This document shows, in pieces, positions 9,382 through 18,765 of a stretch of 64,000 nt of DNA. The DNA comes from Nitratireductor sp. XY-223. GTDB taxonomy: Bacteria > Pseudomonadota > Alphaproteobacteria > Rhizobiales > Rhizobiaceae. The stretch spans positions 744,001 through 808,000 of the forward strand of contig NZ_SPNT01000001.1 of assembly GCF_004959855.1 (NCBI RefSeq). Reading direction: 5' to 3'. The position numbers and the translations under genes are program-made. Each line of letters starts with the position of its first letter. Position 1 is the stretch's first letter. The notes beneath the pieces are model-generated. The model saw only the letters and a list, made by a program, of their open reading frames with translations. It did not search any database and had not been told where the DNA came from.

Positions 9382-10074
9382 CTATCCGGCAGCCTGACGG
9401 CCGTTGTTCAACAGACGCCCGACGAGTTCGGGCGTCAATTCGTCAAAATGCCCTATGACGTGGTCGGGACCGAGTTCCTCCATGGCCGTATCGCTGTAGC
9501 CGAACGGCACGCCGATCGATACGATTCCGGCATTGCGGGCGGCGCTGATGTCGTTGACGGAATCGCCGATCATGACCGATCTGGCCGGGTCGCCATCGGC
9601 AAGGTCCAGCGTCCCGTGAATGTGACCGGCGTCCGGCTTCTTCACGGCGAATGTGTCTCCGCCGGTAACGGCCGCAAATCGTGACAGATGTCCGGTCAGC
9701 TCGAGCAGCCGGCGCGCCATGGCCTCGGTCTTGTTGGTGCACACGGCGAGCGAATAGCCCGCCAGTTCGAGGCGGTCCATGGCATCGACCACGCCGGGAT
9801 AGGTTTGCGAACCGCCAGGCATCGATGCGCTGTAATGCTCGAGGAATCGGTCGAACATCTGCTCGAATGCGGCGGGTTCGATTTGCGTTTCGCGCAACTC
9901 CAGCGCCTTGGCGATCATGGCCCGCGCGCCGCTTCCGACCAGGTATGTCATGTCATTGTAACTTACCGGTGCCAGTCCGGCGCTGCCAATGACATGGTTC
10001 AGGCTGTCCATCAGATCCGGCGCGGTGTGAAACAGCGTTCCGTCGAGATCGAATATGACGAGCGGCGATGGCAT
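9382..10074 (-). CDS. gph: Phosphoglycolate phosphatase-like HAD hydrolase
   Basis: This 230-residue HAD-superfamily phosphatase has motif I FDLDGTLF (D9 nucleophile, D11 acid), motif II VCTNK, and motifs III/IV around the lysine of AVKKPD and MIGDSVNDISAARNAG. The helical cap between motif I and II and the overall length fit Gph, which removes 2-phosphoglycolate arising from DNA-end repair or Rubisco side reactions. Other small phosphomonoesters are possible substrates. The start at 10074 is chosen because motif I follows immediately; the upstream in-frame extension to 10137 does not look like protein. It is convergent with the L,D-transpeptidase gene, 9 bases away. Confidence 0.85.
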   Translation of the reverse strand: MPSPLVIFDLDGTLFHTAPDLMDSLNHVIGSAGLAPVSYNDMTYLVGSGARAMIAKALELRETQIEPAAFEQMFDRFLEHYSASMPGGSQTYPGVVDAMDRLELAGYSLAVCTNKTEAMARRLLELTGHLSRFAAVTGGDTFAVKKPDAGHIHGTLDLADGDPARSVMIGDSVNDISAARNAGIVSIGVPFGYSDTAMEELGPDHVIGHFDELTPELVGRLLNNGRQAAG

Positions 10075-10258
10075 GGTGTCGGCCTTTTTGACGTGGCGGA
10101 TAGCGGGCAGTCCTAGCCGGTGGGAGTGCGGTGTCAAGCTGGTGAAACACTGGGGAACCGAAATTGAGCCGGCCGGTAAGCATAGTCGGTAAATACGCCT
10201 TTGCTTGGCGACGGCGACATGGTAACAGCGTCAGGTCTTTTACGGGAGTTTGTGGCGC

Positions 10259-10969
10259 ATGGACGCCCGACAACTAAAAATCCAGGCCGCAGGCGCTGCG
10301 TTGGAACATGTGCGGCCGGGCATGCGGCTGGGAATCGGCACGGGCAGCACGGCCGAGGAATTCGTGCGGCTGCTGGCGGAAAAGGTCGAGGCCGGCCTTG
10401 AAATCCGGGGCGTGCCGACCTCGGAGCGTACAGCCGGGCTGTGCGTCGAGCTCGGCGTTCCGATCCACGCGCTGGACGAACTGCCGGAGCTGGACCTGAC
10501 CATCGACGGTGCCGACGAAGTGGACCACGATCTTCGTCTCATCAAGGGCGGCGGCGGAGCGTTGTTGCGCGAAAAGATCGTCGCTTTTGCCTCGGAGCGC
10601 ATGATCGTGATCGCCGATGAAACGAAAGTGGTCGATACGCTCGGCCGTTACCCGCTTCCGGTCGAAGTCAGCCCGTTCGGACTTGCCGCGACCCGCATAG
10701 CCGTCGAAAAGGCGGCTTCCGCGCTTGGACTGACCGGCGCCATGAACCTCAGAATGGACCGGGATGTGCCCTTCGAAACCGACGGCGGTCATTTTATACT
10801 GGATGCATCATTTGGCCGTATTCCCGATGCAGAAGCGCTTTCTGGTGCGCTCAACTCCATACCGGGGGTCGTCGAGCACGGTCTATTTCTCGGTGTCGCA
10901 TGCGAAGCAATAATCGCCGGACCGTCTGGCGTTACGACAATGAAAAGCAGAGGAAATCAAGAGATATGA
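10259..10969 (+). CDS. rpiA: Ribose-5-phosphate isomerase A
   Basis: The 236-residue protein interconverts ribose 5-phosphate and ribulose 5-phosphate in the pentose phosphate pathway. Family motifs are present: [12 protein letters not shown] (phosphate loop), [15 protein letters not shown] (catalytic aspartates), [16 protein letters not shown] (catalytic glutamate and lysine) and [11 protein letters not shown]. The ATG at 10259 follows a GGGAG site about 10 bases upstream; an in-frame TTG at 10250 is unlikely. The stop codon overlaps the start of the DUF2059 gene (ATGA), so the two form an operon ending at the terminator near 11550. Confidence 0.97.
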   Translation: MDARQLKIQAAGAALEHVRPGMRLGIGTGSTAEEFVRLLAEKVEAGLEIRGVPTSERTAGLCVELGVPIHALDELPELDLTIDGADEVDHDLRLIKGGGGALLREKIVAFASERMIVIADETKVVDTLGRYPLPVEVSPFGLAATRIAVEKAASALGLTGAMNLRMDRDVPFETDGGHFILDASFGRIPDAEALSGALNSIPGVVEHGLFLGVACEAIIAGPSGVTTMKSRGNQEI

Positions 10970-11514
10970 AACAGATGAGCATGGCCTCAGGCCTTCGCCG
11001 TTACGGCGTTGCTGCCGCGATTGCCGCGGCAATCGGCCTTGGTACCTCCGCACAGGCTCAGGAACCGACCGAAGAGCACCTGGCCGCGGCCCGCGCGGCG
11101 ATCAATGCGATCAATGCGACCGATCAGTTCGACGCCATTCTGCCGAATGCCGCCCAGAACCTGAAAACCTCGCTCATACAGACGGCACCCAACCTTCAGG
11201 AGGTGATCTCCGTCACCGTGGACGAGACCGCGATTGAAATGGCCGGGCGGCGGGCGGACCTCGAACGCGAGGCGGCGCTGATCTACGCACGGAATTTCAC
11301 CGAACAGGAGCTGACCGACATCCAGGCCTTCTACAACAGCGATTCGGGAAAGAAGCTGCTGGAACTGGGGCCGATCGCGACGCGCCAGCTGCTGCAGGCG
11401 GCAGAGGTCTGGTCCAACGGCATCTCACGCGATCTCGCGGTGGCGACCGACGAGGCGCTGCGGGCGCGTGTCGGCGAGGCTCCTGCGGAAGACAATTCAG
11501 CCGACACGCAATAA
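10966..11514 (+). CDS. Secreted DUF2059 protein
   Basis: The 182-residue protein has a signal peptide ([21 protein letters not shown], cut near residue 29) and one DUF2059 domain, recognisable by the [22 protein letters not shown] segment near residue 110. This domain is common in periplasmic proteins of proteobacteria and has no settled function. In Hyphomicrobiales it often follows rpiA and precedes the glutathione reductase gene, as here. It starts within the rpiA stop codon and is probably co-translated. Confidence 0.88.
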   Translation: MKQMSMASGLRRYGVAAAIAAAIGLGTSAQAQEPTEEHLAAARAAINAINATDQFDAILPNAAQNLKTSLIQTAPNLQEVISVTVDETAIEMAGRRADLEREAALIYARNFTEQELTDIQAFYNSDSGKKLLELGPIATRQLLQAAEVWSNGISRDLAVATDEALRARVGEAPAEDNSADTQ

Positions 11515-11536
11515 GCGATCTCACGTTTTATTGAGC

Positions 11537-11565
11537 AAGCCCGGTTTCAACCGGGCTTTTCTTTT
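11537..11565 (+). terminator. Rho-independent terminator of the rpiA-DUF2059 operon
   Basis: AAGCCCGGTT (11537-11546) pairs with AACCGGGCTT (11549-11558), followed by TTCTTTT. It is placed 23 bases after the DUF2059 stop codon and ahead of gor. Confidence 0.9.
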
Positions 11566-11648
11566 GTTATGCGGTGCCTAAATTCCGTTTCTCCCGACCA
11601 TGGCGGTTGCAAATCCAATCGCCGCATCGCCAGTGCAAGAGCCAAAAA

Positions 11649-13040
11649 ATGACTGAGTTCGACTATGATTTCTTCGTGATCGGCGGCGGATCCGGAGGCG
11701 TACGCGCCGCGCGCGTTGCGGCGAGCCTCGGCAAGCGCGTCGGCATTGCGGAGGAATACCGCTACGGGGGGACCTGCGTCATTCGCGGGTGCGTGCCCAA
11801 AAAGCTGTTCGTCTATGCCTCGCATTTTTCAGAGGAGTTCGAGGATGCGGCCGGGTTCGGGTGGCGGGTCGGCGAGAGCCATTTCGACTGGCAGACGCTG
11901 ATCGCCAACAAGGACAGGGAGGTCGCAAGGCTCGAGGGCCTTTACCGCAAGGGTCTGAGCAATGCCGGCGCCGAAATCTTCGACAGCCGGGCCGAGCTGG
12001 TCGACGAACACCGGATCCGCATCATCAGCAGCAACCAGATCGTTACCGCCGACAAGATCCTCATCGCCGTTGGCGGACGGGTCAACAGTGTCGACAAGCT
12101 CGAGGGGCAGGAACTGACCATCAGTTCCAACGAGGCGTTTCACCTGGAAAACCTGCCGAAATCGATCCTGATCGCCGGCGGCGGCTATATCGCGGTCGAA
12201 TTCGCAAATATCTTCCACGGTCTCGGCGTCGAGACGACCCTGATCTACCGGGGTCCCGAGATCCTCAAGAACTTCGACATGGACCTGCGCCGCACGCTGC
12301 ACCGGACCATGGAGGAGAAGGGCATCCGCATATTGTGCCACGAGGTGATCACCAAGGTGGTGCGATCGGCCGATGCGCGGCTTGACGTCACGACGTCGGG
12401 CGGAAAGAACCTGAAGGTCGATCAGGTCATGATGGCGCTGGGAAGGATTCCCAACACCAGCGGCCTCGGACTTGAGAATGCCGGTGTCGGGACCAACGAA
12501 AACGGCGCTGTCGTTGTCGACGACTACATGCGCACCAATGTCGAAAACATTTTCGCCGTCGGCGATGTCACCGACCGCATCCAGCTCACGCCGGTTGCGA
12601 TCCACGAGGCCATGTGCGTCGTGGAGACGCTTTTCAAGGACAATCCGACCAAGGCCGACCACGAGATGATCGCAACCGCCGTGTTCTCGCAGCCCGAAAT
12701 CGGAACCGTGGGATTGTCCGAGGATGCGGCCGCGCGGAAATACGACGAGCTTGAAGTCTACAGCGCCACGTTCCGGCCGATGCGGCACACGCTGTCGGGC
12801 CGCCAGGAAAAGATGATCACCAAGCTGGTCGTCAACGCCGCCGACCGGAGGGTCGTGGGCGCGCACATTCTCGGCCCCGATGCCGGCGAGATGGCGCAGC
12901 TCCTGGCGATTGCGCTGAAGGCGGGCTGCACCAAGGACGATTTCGACCGCACGATGGCCGTCCATCCGACGGCGGCCGAGGAGCTGGTGACCATGTACCA
13001 GCCGAGTTTCCGGGTCAAAGACGGCGTCAGGGTGGAGTAG
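11649..13040 (+). CDS. gor: Glutathione-disulfide reductase
   Basis: This 463-residue FAD/NADPH enzyme reduces oxidised glutathione in the cytosol. The N-terminal FAD fold begins FFVIGGGSGGVRAAR; the redox-active disulfide is C43-VIRG-C48 in GGTCVIRGCVPKK; the NADPH fold holds ILIAGGGYIAVEFA; and the C-terminal dimer domain contains the active-site histidine in VHPTAAEELV. The ATG at 11649 matches the family start, two residues before the FAD strand region; the longer upstream frame would run into the terminator. Its 3' end overlaps the convergent alpha/beta hydrolase gene by 14 bp. Confidence 0.97.
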   Translation: MTEFDYDFFVIGGGSGGVRAARVAASLGKRVGIAEEYRYGGTCVIRGCVPKKLFVYASHFSEEFEDAAGFGWRVGESHFDWQTLIANKDREVARLEGLYRKGLSNAGAEIFDSRAELVDEHRIRIISSNQIVTADKILIAVGGRVNSVDKLEGQELTISSNEAFHLENLPKSILIAGGGYIAVEFANIFHGLGVETTLIYRGPEILKNFDMDLRRTLHRTMEEKGIRILCHEVITKVVRSADARLDVTTSGGKNLKVDQVMMALGRIPNTSGLGLENAGVGTNENGAVVVDDYMRTNVENIFAVGDVTDRIQLTPVAIHEAMCVVETLFKDNPTKADHEMIATAVFSQPEIGTVGLSEDAAARKYDELEVYSATFRPMRHTLSGRQEKMITKLVVNAADRRVVGAHILGPDAGEMAQLLAIALKAGCTKDDFDRTMAVHPTAAEELVTMYQPSFRVKDGVRVE

Positions 13041-13989
13041 GGGACTCCCGTCCTTCAAGGAGCCAGGTGATCACGCCGGGCCACAGCGTGTCGCGGAACC
13101 GCGACCGGAAGAACCCGAGATGGCCGATGGGCTGGCCGCCGGCATTCTCCGGCGCCAGCCAGCGCTCCGTGATAGCGGCATTGACGTAGTGTTTCATCAG
13201 GCCGTGGATCGCCTTCGGGGTTCCCCAGGGATCGTCGGTCATGCCAAGCGACAGGATCGGCATGCGCACGGTCGCGTATCCGTCGCGTGCGCCGACAGCG
13301 GGATCGTCGAAAAAATACTCGTGATGGAAGCACCATCGGGCCCAGTCGCGGTAGACCGTTGCCGGGATCGGCTCGCCAAGTCCCATCCAGCGGGCGGTCC
13401 GGCCAAAAAGCGCCGTGGCCGGCAGGCCGACGACATGCATCATGATGAGGTTCTGCCAGGGCGTATCCGTGTTGCGCCAGTAGCCCGACAGCGTGGCGAC
13501 CATGCAGTAGCGTTCGAACCGGTCCGGCCGGCCGCAAATGCCGAGCGCCTGGCCGCCGAAGGATTGGCCGATCCCGACCATCGGGTGTCCGGGCGCATGC
13601 TCGTCGAGCCGCTGCATGGCGGCGGGCATGTCTTTGTGCGCCCAGTCGCGCATGTTTATGCGTCCCTTGAAACCCTCGGGACGGGGGGAGTCCGGCATGC
13701 CGCGGTAATCATAGGTCAGGACGGCGCGGCTGCCCCTGGCCACCAGTTCGCGGGCGAAGGACCGGTAAAATCCTCTCGGCGCCCCTGTTGCAGATGAAAT
13801 CAGGACCAGGGGACCGTCGCCAGGGCGCAAGCCCTGTTTTGCGGTGAACATTGTTCCAGTGAAAACGAATCCGTCCGAAGCGGAAATCCGGATCTCGTGT
13901 TCGTCGATCGTATCGTCCTGTTTCGCGGCATGGCCGCGATCTTCGATGAAACGGGCTTCATTCTCAGTGGCTTGCGAGGACATGTTCAT
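13027..13989 (-). CDS. Alpha/beta hydrolase of the serine-aminopeptidase / YheT-like group
   Basis: The 320-residue cytosolic protein has an alpha/beta-hydrolase fold. A strand ending PLVLISSATGAPRGFY carries the oxyanion region, AVLTYDYRGMPDS is the usual strand-turn, and the nucleophile serine is in GIGQSFGGQALG. An acidic residue in LGMTDDPWG and the late histidine in GHLGFF complete a plausible triad. It resembles proteins annotated as alpha/beta fold hydrolases that act on esters or amides; the substrate is unknown. ATG codons at 13989 and 13983 are both possible, and neither has a strong ribosome site. It is convergent with gor. Confidence 0.8.
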   Translation of the reverse strand: MNMSSQATENEARFIEDRGHAAKQDDTIDEHEIRISASDGFVFTGTMFTAKQGLRPGDGPLVLISSATGAPRGFYRSFARELVARGSRAVLTYDYRGMPDSPRPEGFKGRINMRDWAHKDMPAAMQRLDEHAPGHPMVGIGQSFGGQALGICGRPDRFERYCMVATLSGYWRNTDTPWQNLIMMHVVGLPATALFGRTARWMGLGEPIPATVYRDWARWCFHHEYFFDDPAVGARDGYATVRMPILSLGMTDDPWGTPKAIHGLMKHYVNAAITERWLAPENAGGQPIGHLGFFRSRFRDTLWPGVITWLLEGRESPTPP

Positions 13990-14126
13990 TTGATGAATCC
14001 GGAAATTCCGTGCATACGGCAGTGGTTTGGGCCAATCTACCATTTACGTTTACGTCAAAGTCAATAACCTTTTGCGACTTGAAGATTCCACCCGGCGCGA
14101 TATAGCGGAGAAAGGGATACTGGAGG

Positions 14127-14768
14127 ATGCAAGGGATGCCGACTGAGGATGCGCCGGTCAGCAATTCAGGGGGCGACGGGCTTGTCGCCTATTTCGGCTA
14201 CGGGTCGCTGGTCAACCGGACAACGCTGCGGACAGACTACGTGTCGGCTCAGCGGGTCCGGCTGAGCGGATGGCGGCGCTGCTGGCGTCCGCGCATGAAA
14301 GGCGACCCGATCCGGTCAAAGCGCAGGACTTCGCTGCTCAGCGCGCGCCGGGTCGAAGGCAGCGCCATTGAAGGACTGCTGGTCTTCGACCGGTTGCAGA
14401 ATCTCCCGGCTGTCGATGAGCGGGAGCGGACCTATGACCGGATCGAGGTTCCGTCCGATGCGCTAGAGGTTCTGGACGGCGGGCCGCCCGATTGCCCGGT
14501 CTATGTCTACGAGGCGCGGACCAACCGGGCCGAACATGATCCGCACCATCCCATCCTGCAATCCTACCTCGATGCCGTGCTGCAGGGCTTCCTGCGGGAG
14601 TTCGGCAAGGCCGGCGTCCATTCATTCCTGAACACGACCGACGGATTCGAGCGCTCCGTGCATGCAGACCGGCATGATCCGGTCTATCCGCGCGCCGTCG
14701 ACCTCCTGGAACACGAAAGACACTTCATCGACGGTGTCCTTGAAGAACGCGGCATGCGCTTCGTGTGA
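14127..14768 (+). CDS. Gamma-glutamylcyclotransferase-like protein
   Basis: The 213-residue protein has the hallmark glycine-tyrosine loop of the GGCT/AIG2 fold near its N-terminus, VAYFGYGSLVN, which binds the gamma-glutamyl group, and an acidic segment (DERERTYDRIEV) where the catalytic glutamate is expected. These enzymes release 5-oxoproline from gamma-glutamyl peptides such as glutathione breakdown products. The middle and C-terminal part is longer than in minimal GGCT domains and may have a different substrate. ATG codons at 14127 and 14136 are both possible. The next gene starts 27 bases downstream and may be co-transcribed. Confidence 0.75.
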   Translation: MQGMPTEDAPVSNSGGDGLVAYFGYGSLVNRTTLRTDYVSAQRVRLSGWRRCWRPRMKGDPIRSKRRTSLLSARRVEGSAIEGLLVFDRLQNLPAVDERERTYDRIEVPSDALEVLDGGPPDCPVYVYEARTNRAEHDPHHPILQSYLDAVLQGFLREFGKAGVHSFLNTTDGFERSVHADRHDPVYPRAVDLLEHERHFIDGVLEERGMRFV

Positions 14769-14795
14769 ACCGCGCAGCCGGTCGGGAGGCTGACG

Positions 14796-15599
14796 ATGTC
14801 CTTGCTGATTGCCAAGATCGTATCGACCACGATCGTTGTACTGGGGCTGTCCGGCATTGCCGAACGGGCCGGCCCGGCCCTGGCGGGCACACTGGCGGGG
14901 CTTCCGCTCGGCGTCGCGATCGTCTTCTTCTTTATCGGCATCGAGCAGGGGCCGGATTTCATTGTCGAAGCGGCGGCCTATACGATCGGCGGTTTCGCCG
15001 CGACACTGTTCTTCAATCTGGGCTACTGGGTGATCTCGAGCCGGGTGCGGAACCACCGTTTCACCCTGGCGATTGCCGGCGCACTTCTCGCCTACGCCAT
15101 TGCAGCCGTGGCGATCGCCGCCGTGCCCTTGAATGTCGGGTCGGCCACGGTGCTTGTCGCGGTGACGGCCGGCATTTCGCTTTTTGCGATGCGCTCCCAC
15201 GGCAATACGCGAATTGAAAACCGGGTGAGGATGACCTGGCTGGTGATGGCCGCCAGGGCTGGTGTCGCGGTTGCCGTGGTGGTCACCGTGACCGGAATTG
15301 CCGCGACCATCGGCCCACGCTGGTCCGGGTTGCTCGCCGGGTTTCCGATCACGCTATTTCCGCTGCTCATCATCATGCAGTTCAGCTACACGCCCGAGGA
15401 CGCCTATACGGTGATCAAGGCCTTTCCTTACGGTCTTCCGAGTCTCGTCATTTTCGTCCTGTGCGCCTGGCTGTTTTTTATCCCGCTCGGCGTTCCGATC
15501 GGATTCATCGCGTCGCTGTTCGTCTCGGTGCTCTGGCCGATCGGATACCTGGTCCTCAAGCGGCGGATGGAAATGATGCAGGAACTTGAAAACGAGTGA
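14796..15599 (+). CDS. Integral membrane protein built from two related halves
   Basis: This 267-residue protein is almost entirely hydrophobic, with about eight membrane helices and no signal peptide cleavage. I do not recognise a named family with certainty. The two halves align without gaps over about 50 residues: an AGTLAGLPLG motif at residues 30-39 recurs as SGLLAGFPIT at 177-186 (offset 147), followed in both by a hydrophobic helix, a charged loop (QGPDF / TPEDA) and another helix. Such pseudo-twofold repeats are typical of small transporters of the GlpM/DUF3147 sort, in which short units carry an LAGLPL-like motif. It probably transports a small molecule. Start at an ATG 27 bases after the upstream gene. 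Confidence 0.75.
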   Translation: MSLLIAKIVSTTIVVLGLSGIAERAGPALAGTLAGLPLGVAIVFFFIGIEQGPDFIVEAAAYTIGGFAATLFFNLGYWVISSRVRNHRFTLAIAGALLAYAIAAVAIAAVPLNVGSATVLVAVTAGISLFAMRSHGNTRIENRVRMTWLVMAARAGVAVAVVVTVTGIAATIGPRWSGLLAGFPITLFPLLIIMQFSYTPEDAYTVIKAFPYGLPSLVIFVLCAWLFFIPLGVPIGFIASLFVSVLWPIGYLVLKRRMEMMQELENE

Positions 15600-15737
15600 A
15601 TTTTCCGATCCCGACGGGTCTGGTGTAAACTGTGTTTTTGCGGGTGCGAATGAAGCTGGCAATTCCCGGCAATTGAGGCTATAAGCCCGCCGTCGAGGCG
15701 CGACAGCGCCCCAAGAGTATCAACGCAGGTGAGTAAC

Positions 15738-17114
15738 ATGTCACAGAATTGGACACCGGAAAGCTGGCGCAGCAAACCAATCCTCCAGGTGCCGGATTAT
15801 CCGGACCAGGAGGCACTGGCAAACACGGAGGCGCGTCTTGCCTCCTATCCGCCGCTGGTCTTTGCCGGTGAGGCCAGACAGTTGCGCGACCGCCTTGCCG
15901 ACGTCGCCAGCGGCAATGGCTTCCTGCTCCAGGGCGGCGATTGTGCCGAAAGCTTCGCGGAACACGGCGCCGACAATATCCGCGACTTCTTCCGCGTTTT
16001 CCTGCAGATGGCGGTCGTGCTCACCTTCGGGGCGCAGCAGCCGGTGGTCAAGGTCGGGCGGATCGCCGGCCAGTTCGCCAAGCCGCGCTCGTCGAATGTC
16101 GAGCGTCAGGGCGATTTGGAACTGCCGAGCTATCGCGGCGACATCATCAACGGCATCGATTTTGACGAAAAGTCGCGCGTTCCCGATCCGCAGCGCCAGG
16201 TCATGGCCTACCGCCAGTCGGCGGCGACGCTGAACCTCCTGCGGGCCTTCGCCCAGGGCGGCTATGCCAACCTGGAAAATGTGCACCAGTGGATGCTCGG
16301 CTTCGTCAAGGACAGCCCGCAGGCGGAGCGTTACCGCAAGCTGGCCGACCGGCTTTCCGAAACGATGGATTTCATGCGCGCCGTCGGCATCACGGCCGAC
16401 AACCATCCCAATTTGCGCGAAACGGAGTTCTTCACCAGCCACGAGGCGCTGCTGCTCGGATACGAGCAGGCGCTGACCCGCACGGACTCCACGTCGGGCG
16501 ACTGGTACGGCACTTCCGGGCACATGATCTGGATCGGTGACAGGACGCGCCAGCCGGATCATGCGCATGTCGAATTCTGCCGCGGCATCAAGAACCCGCT
16601 TGGCCTGAAATGCGGCCCGTCCATGGAGGCGGACGGCCTCCTGGAACTGATCGACCTGCTCAACCCGGCGAACGAGGCCGGTCGCCTGACACTGATCGCG
16701 CGGTTCGGGCACGACAAGGTCGCGGACCACCTGCCGCAGTTGATCCGCGCAGTCGAACGCGAGGGCAAGAACGTCGTTTGGTCGTGCGATCCGATGCACG
16801 GCAACACGATCACGCTCAACAGCTACAAGACGCGGCCGTTCGAACGGGTCCTGTCCGAGGTGGAGAGCTTCTTCCAGATCCACCGCGCGGAAGGCACGCA
16901 TCCGGGCGGTATCCATGTGGAGATGACCGGCAAGAATGTGACCGAATGCACGGGCGGTGCGCGCACCGTGACGGCCGATGATCTTTCCGACCGATACCAC
17001 ACGCACTGCGATCCGCGCCTCAATGCGGACCAGGCGCTGGAGCTGGCATTCCTCGTCGCCGAGCTGCTCAAGGGCGGGCGCGACCAGGAAACCAGGGTGG
17101 CTGCGTCGGCCTGA
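15738..17114 (+). CDS. aroG: 3-deoxy-7-phosphoheptulonate synthase, class II
   Basis: The 458-residue enzyme condenses phosphoenolpyruvate and erythrose 4-phosphate, the first step of the shikimate pathway. It is of the class II (plant/mycobacterial) type: [13 protein letters not shown] at the N-terminus, [13 protein letters not shown] (metal-binding cysteine), [15 protein letters not shown], the DYHSG-equivalent region [25 protein letters not shown], and [15 protein letters not shown] near the C-terminus. A GTG at 15729 is possible, but the ATG at 15738 has AGGTGA about 5 bases upstream. A strong terminator follows, so it is expressed alone. Confidence 0.96.
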   Translation: MSQNWTPESWRSKPILQVPDYPDQEALANTEARLASYPPLVFAGEARQLRDRLADVASGNGFLLQGGDCAESFAEHGADNIRDFFRVFLQMAVVLTFGAQQPVVKVGRIAGQFAKPRSSNVERQGDLELPSYRGDIINGIDFDEKSRVPDPQRQVMAYRQSAATLNLLRAFAQGGYANLENVHQWMLGFVKDSPQAERYRKLADRLSETMDFMRAVGITADNHPNLRETEFFTSHEALLLGYEQALTRTDSTSGDWYGTSGHMIWIGDRTRQPDHAHVEFCRGIKNPLGLKCGPSMEADGLLELIDLLNPANEAGRLTLIARFGHDKVADHLPQLIRAVEREGKNVVWSCDPMHGNTITLNSYKTRPFERVLSEVESFFQIHRAEGTHPGGIHVEMTGKNVTECTGGARTVTADDLSDRYHTHCDPRLNADQALELAFLVAELLKGGRDQETRVAASA

Positions 17115-17138
17115 TCGCGGCACCAACCGGCTTTTCGG

Positions 17139-17167
17139 AAGGCAGCGGTTTCGGCCGCTGCCTTTTT
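17139..17167 (+). terminator. Rho-independent terminator of the DAHP synthase gene
   Basis: AAGGCAGCGG (17139-17148) pairs perfectly with CCGCTGCCTT (17155-17164) around a 6-base loop and runs into TTTTT. It is 25 bases past the stop codon. Confidence 0.92.
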
Positions 17168-17259
17168 CTGTTCAGCGCACTAAACAAATCCATCAATATT
17201 ATTGGCTTGCGCGACGCCGAGGCAATCTGCTTGTTTTCGTCAACCAACGGAGGCGAAAA

Positions 17260-17646
17260 ATGGCGAAAACATACAAGGGATCGTGTTTGTGCGGAGCGGT
17301 CAACTACACCGCCGGTGGGCCGATCAGGGACGTGATCGCCTGTCATTGCACCCAGTGCCGCAAGCAGACGGGCCACCACTACGCCACGACCAATATCGTC
17401 GATGAGCAGCTCAAGGTCACAGGGCTTCAGTACATCACCTGGTACCACGCCTCGGACGATGCCAAGCGCGGCTTCTGCAGGATCTGCGGCTCGGCCCTTT
17501 TCTGGAAGCGCCACAGCGATCCGCATACTTCCATCCTGGCCGGCAGTCTCGACGGCGCGACCGGGCTGAAGCTCGAAAAGCACATCTATTGCGCTGACAA
17601 GGGCGACTATTACGAGATCGCCGACGGCCTGCCGCAACACCCGTGA
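17260..17646 (+). CDS. GFA-family zinc protein (glutathione-dependent formaldehyde-activating-like)
   Basis: The 128-residue protein has the cysteine pattern of the GFA fold: SCLCGAV near the N-terminus, CHCTQCRKQTG in the middle, and FCRICGSALFW later, which bind structural and catalytic zinc. Family members include Gfa of Paracoccus, proposed to join formaldehyde to glutathione, but most members have no proven substrate. ACGGAGG lies 6 bases before the ATG, which fixes the start. It sits alone after the DAHP synthase terminator and is convergent with the ABC ATPase gene. Confidence 0.88.
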   Translation: MAKTYKGSCLCGAVNYTAGGPIRDVIACHCTQCRKQTGHHYATTNIVDEQLKVTGLQYITWYHASDDAKRGFCRICGSALFWKRHSDPHTSILAGSLDGATGLKLEKHIYCADKGDYYEIADGLPQHP

Positions 17647-17697
17647 GCGATCCGATCAAACCGCCCACACCGTGCGAAATTTCAGGGGTGGCTTCCA

Positions 17698-18765
17698 TCA
17701 GACTTCGACGAGGCAGAGCCTGCTGTCGTCCAGATCGAGAGATACCCTGCTTCCGATCGGAAAGTAGCCGTCCATCCTATTGTCGATGACAAACAGATCG
17801 GTGAGTTCGGTGTGAATCGTGTATTGTACCTGATTGCCCAGATAGGCGGCATAGCCGACTTCTCCCGATATTCGGCAGCTTTCGGAATAGGATGACAGGC
17901 GGATGGTTTCCGGCCTGATGACAAGCCTCGACTGCGTGGGGATCTCACCCTCGATTGCGATCCGATACGAGGCGCTGCCAAATTGGATTTCCGCAATGCC
18001 GTCCTTCACATCGGATATGTCGCAGTCGACCACATTGGCGTCTCCGATGAAGTCGGCGATGAATGCCGAAACGGGCTGCAGGTACAGATCGCGCGGTGAG
18101 CCGATTTGTTCTATCCCGGCATTGCGCATGACAATGATCTGGTCGGACACGGCCATGGCTTCTTCCTGGTCGTGCGTAACATAAACCACGGTTATTCCCA
18201 GTTTCTGCTGAATGGCCCGGATGTCTTCGCGCACGCTGCGGCGGAGTTTCGCATCAAGATTCGACAGCGGCTCGTCAAGAAGCAGGACCTCCGGCTCGAG
18301 CACGATAGCCCGGGCGACGGCGACGCGTTGCTGCTGGCCCCCGGAAAGCTCGCTGGGCAGCCTTTCCCCGAAGCCGGCAAGACCGACCATGGCCAGCGCA
18401 TCCTGCGCCCGTTCCCTTGTTTCTGCAGACGGAACCGCACTGACTTTCAGGCCGTAGCTCACGTTTTCGAAGACCGACATGTGCGGGAACAAGGCGTAGG
18501 ACTGAAAGACCATGGACACGTTGCGGTAGGTCGCTGTCAGATTGGTAACATCCTTTCCACCAACGAATATGCTTCCGGCGCTTGCCATTTCGAGCCCGGC
18601 GATGAGGCGCAGGGTCGTGGTCTTGCCGCAGCCACTGGGTCCCAGGAGCGTGATCAGTTTGCCCGGCTCCAGGTCCAGCGACAGGTCCTTCACCGCCGTG
18701 ACCTGGCCGTAGTTCTTGATGACATTCTCAAACCGTATCGAGCCGGCTTTTTCGCTTGCGTTCAT
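17698..18765 (-). CDS. ABC importer ATPase (FbpC/AfuC-like)
   Basis: The 355-residue protein has Walker A GPSGCGKTT, Q-loop MVFQSYALFPHMSV, signature LSGGQQQRVA, Walker B VLLLDEP, D-loop NLDAK and switch histidine YVTHDQEEA. A C-terminal TOBE-like domain (about 260-355) follows, as in the FbpC/PotA/MalK group. It powers the importer formed with the fused permease directly upstream, whose last 4 bp it overlaps. It is the last gene of the importer operon. The substrate is discussed at the solute-binding protein. Confidence 0.93.
   Translation of the reverse strand: MNASEKAGSIRFENVIKNYGQVTAVKDLSLDLEPGKLITLLGPSGCGKTTTLRLIAGLEMASAGSIFVGGKDVTNLTATYRNVSMVFQSYALFPHMSVFENVSYGLKVSAVPSAETRERAQDALAMVGLAGFGERLPSELSGGQQQRVAVARAIVLEPEVLLLDEPLSNLDAKLRRSVREDIRAIQQKLGITVVYVTHDQEEAMAVSDQIIVMRNAGIEQIGSPRDLYLQPVSAFIADFIGDANVVDCDISDVKDGIAEIQFGSASYRIAIEGEIPTQSRLVIRPETIRLSSYSESCRISGEVGYAAYLGNQVQYTIHTELTDLFVIDNRMDGYFPIGSRVSLDLDDSRLCLVEV

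Noticed and set aside
11829-13058. Long antisense frame opposite gor, and another at 15741-17126 opposite the DAHP synthase gene
   Set aside because: Both are composition shadows in GC-rich DNA; the plus-strand genes have full catalytic motifs.
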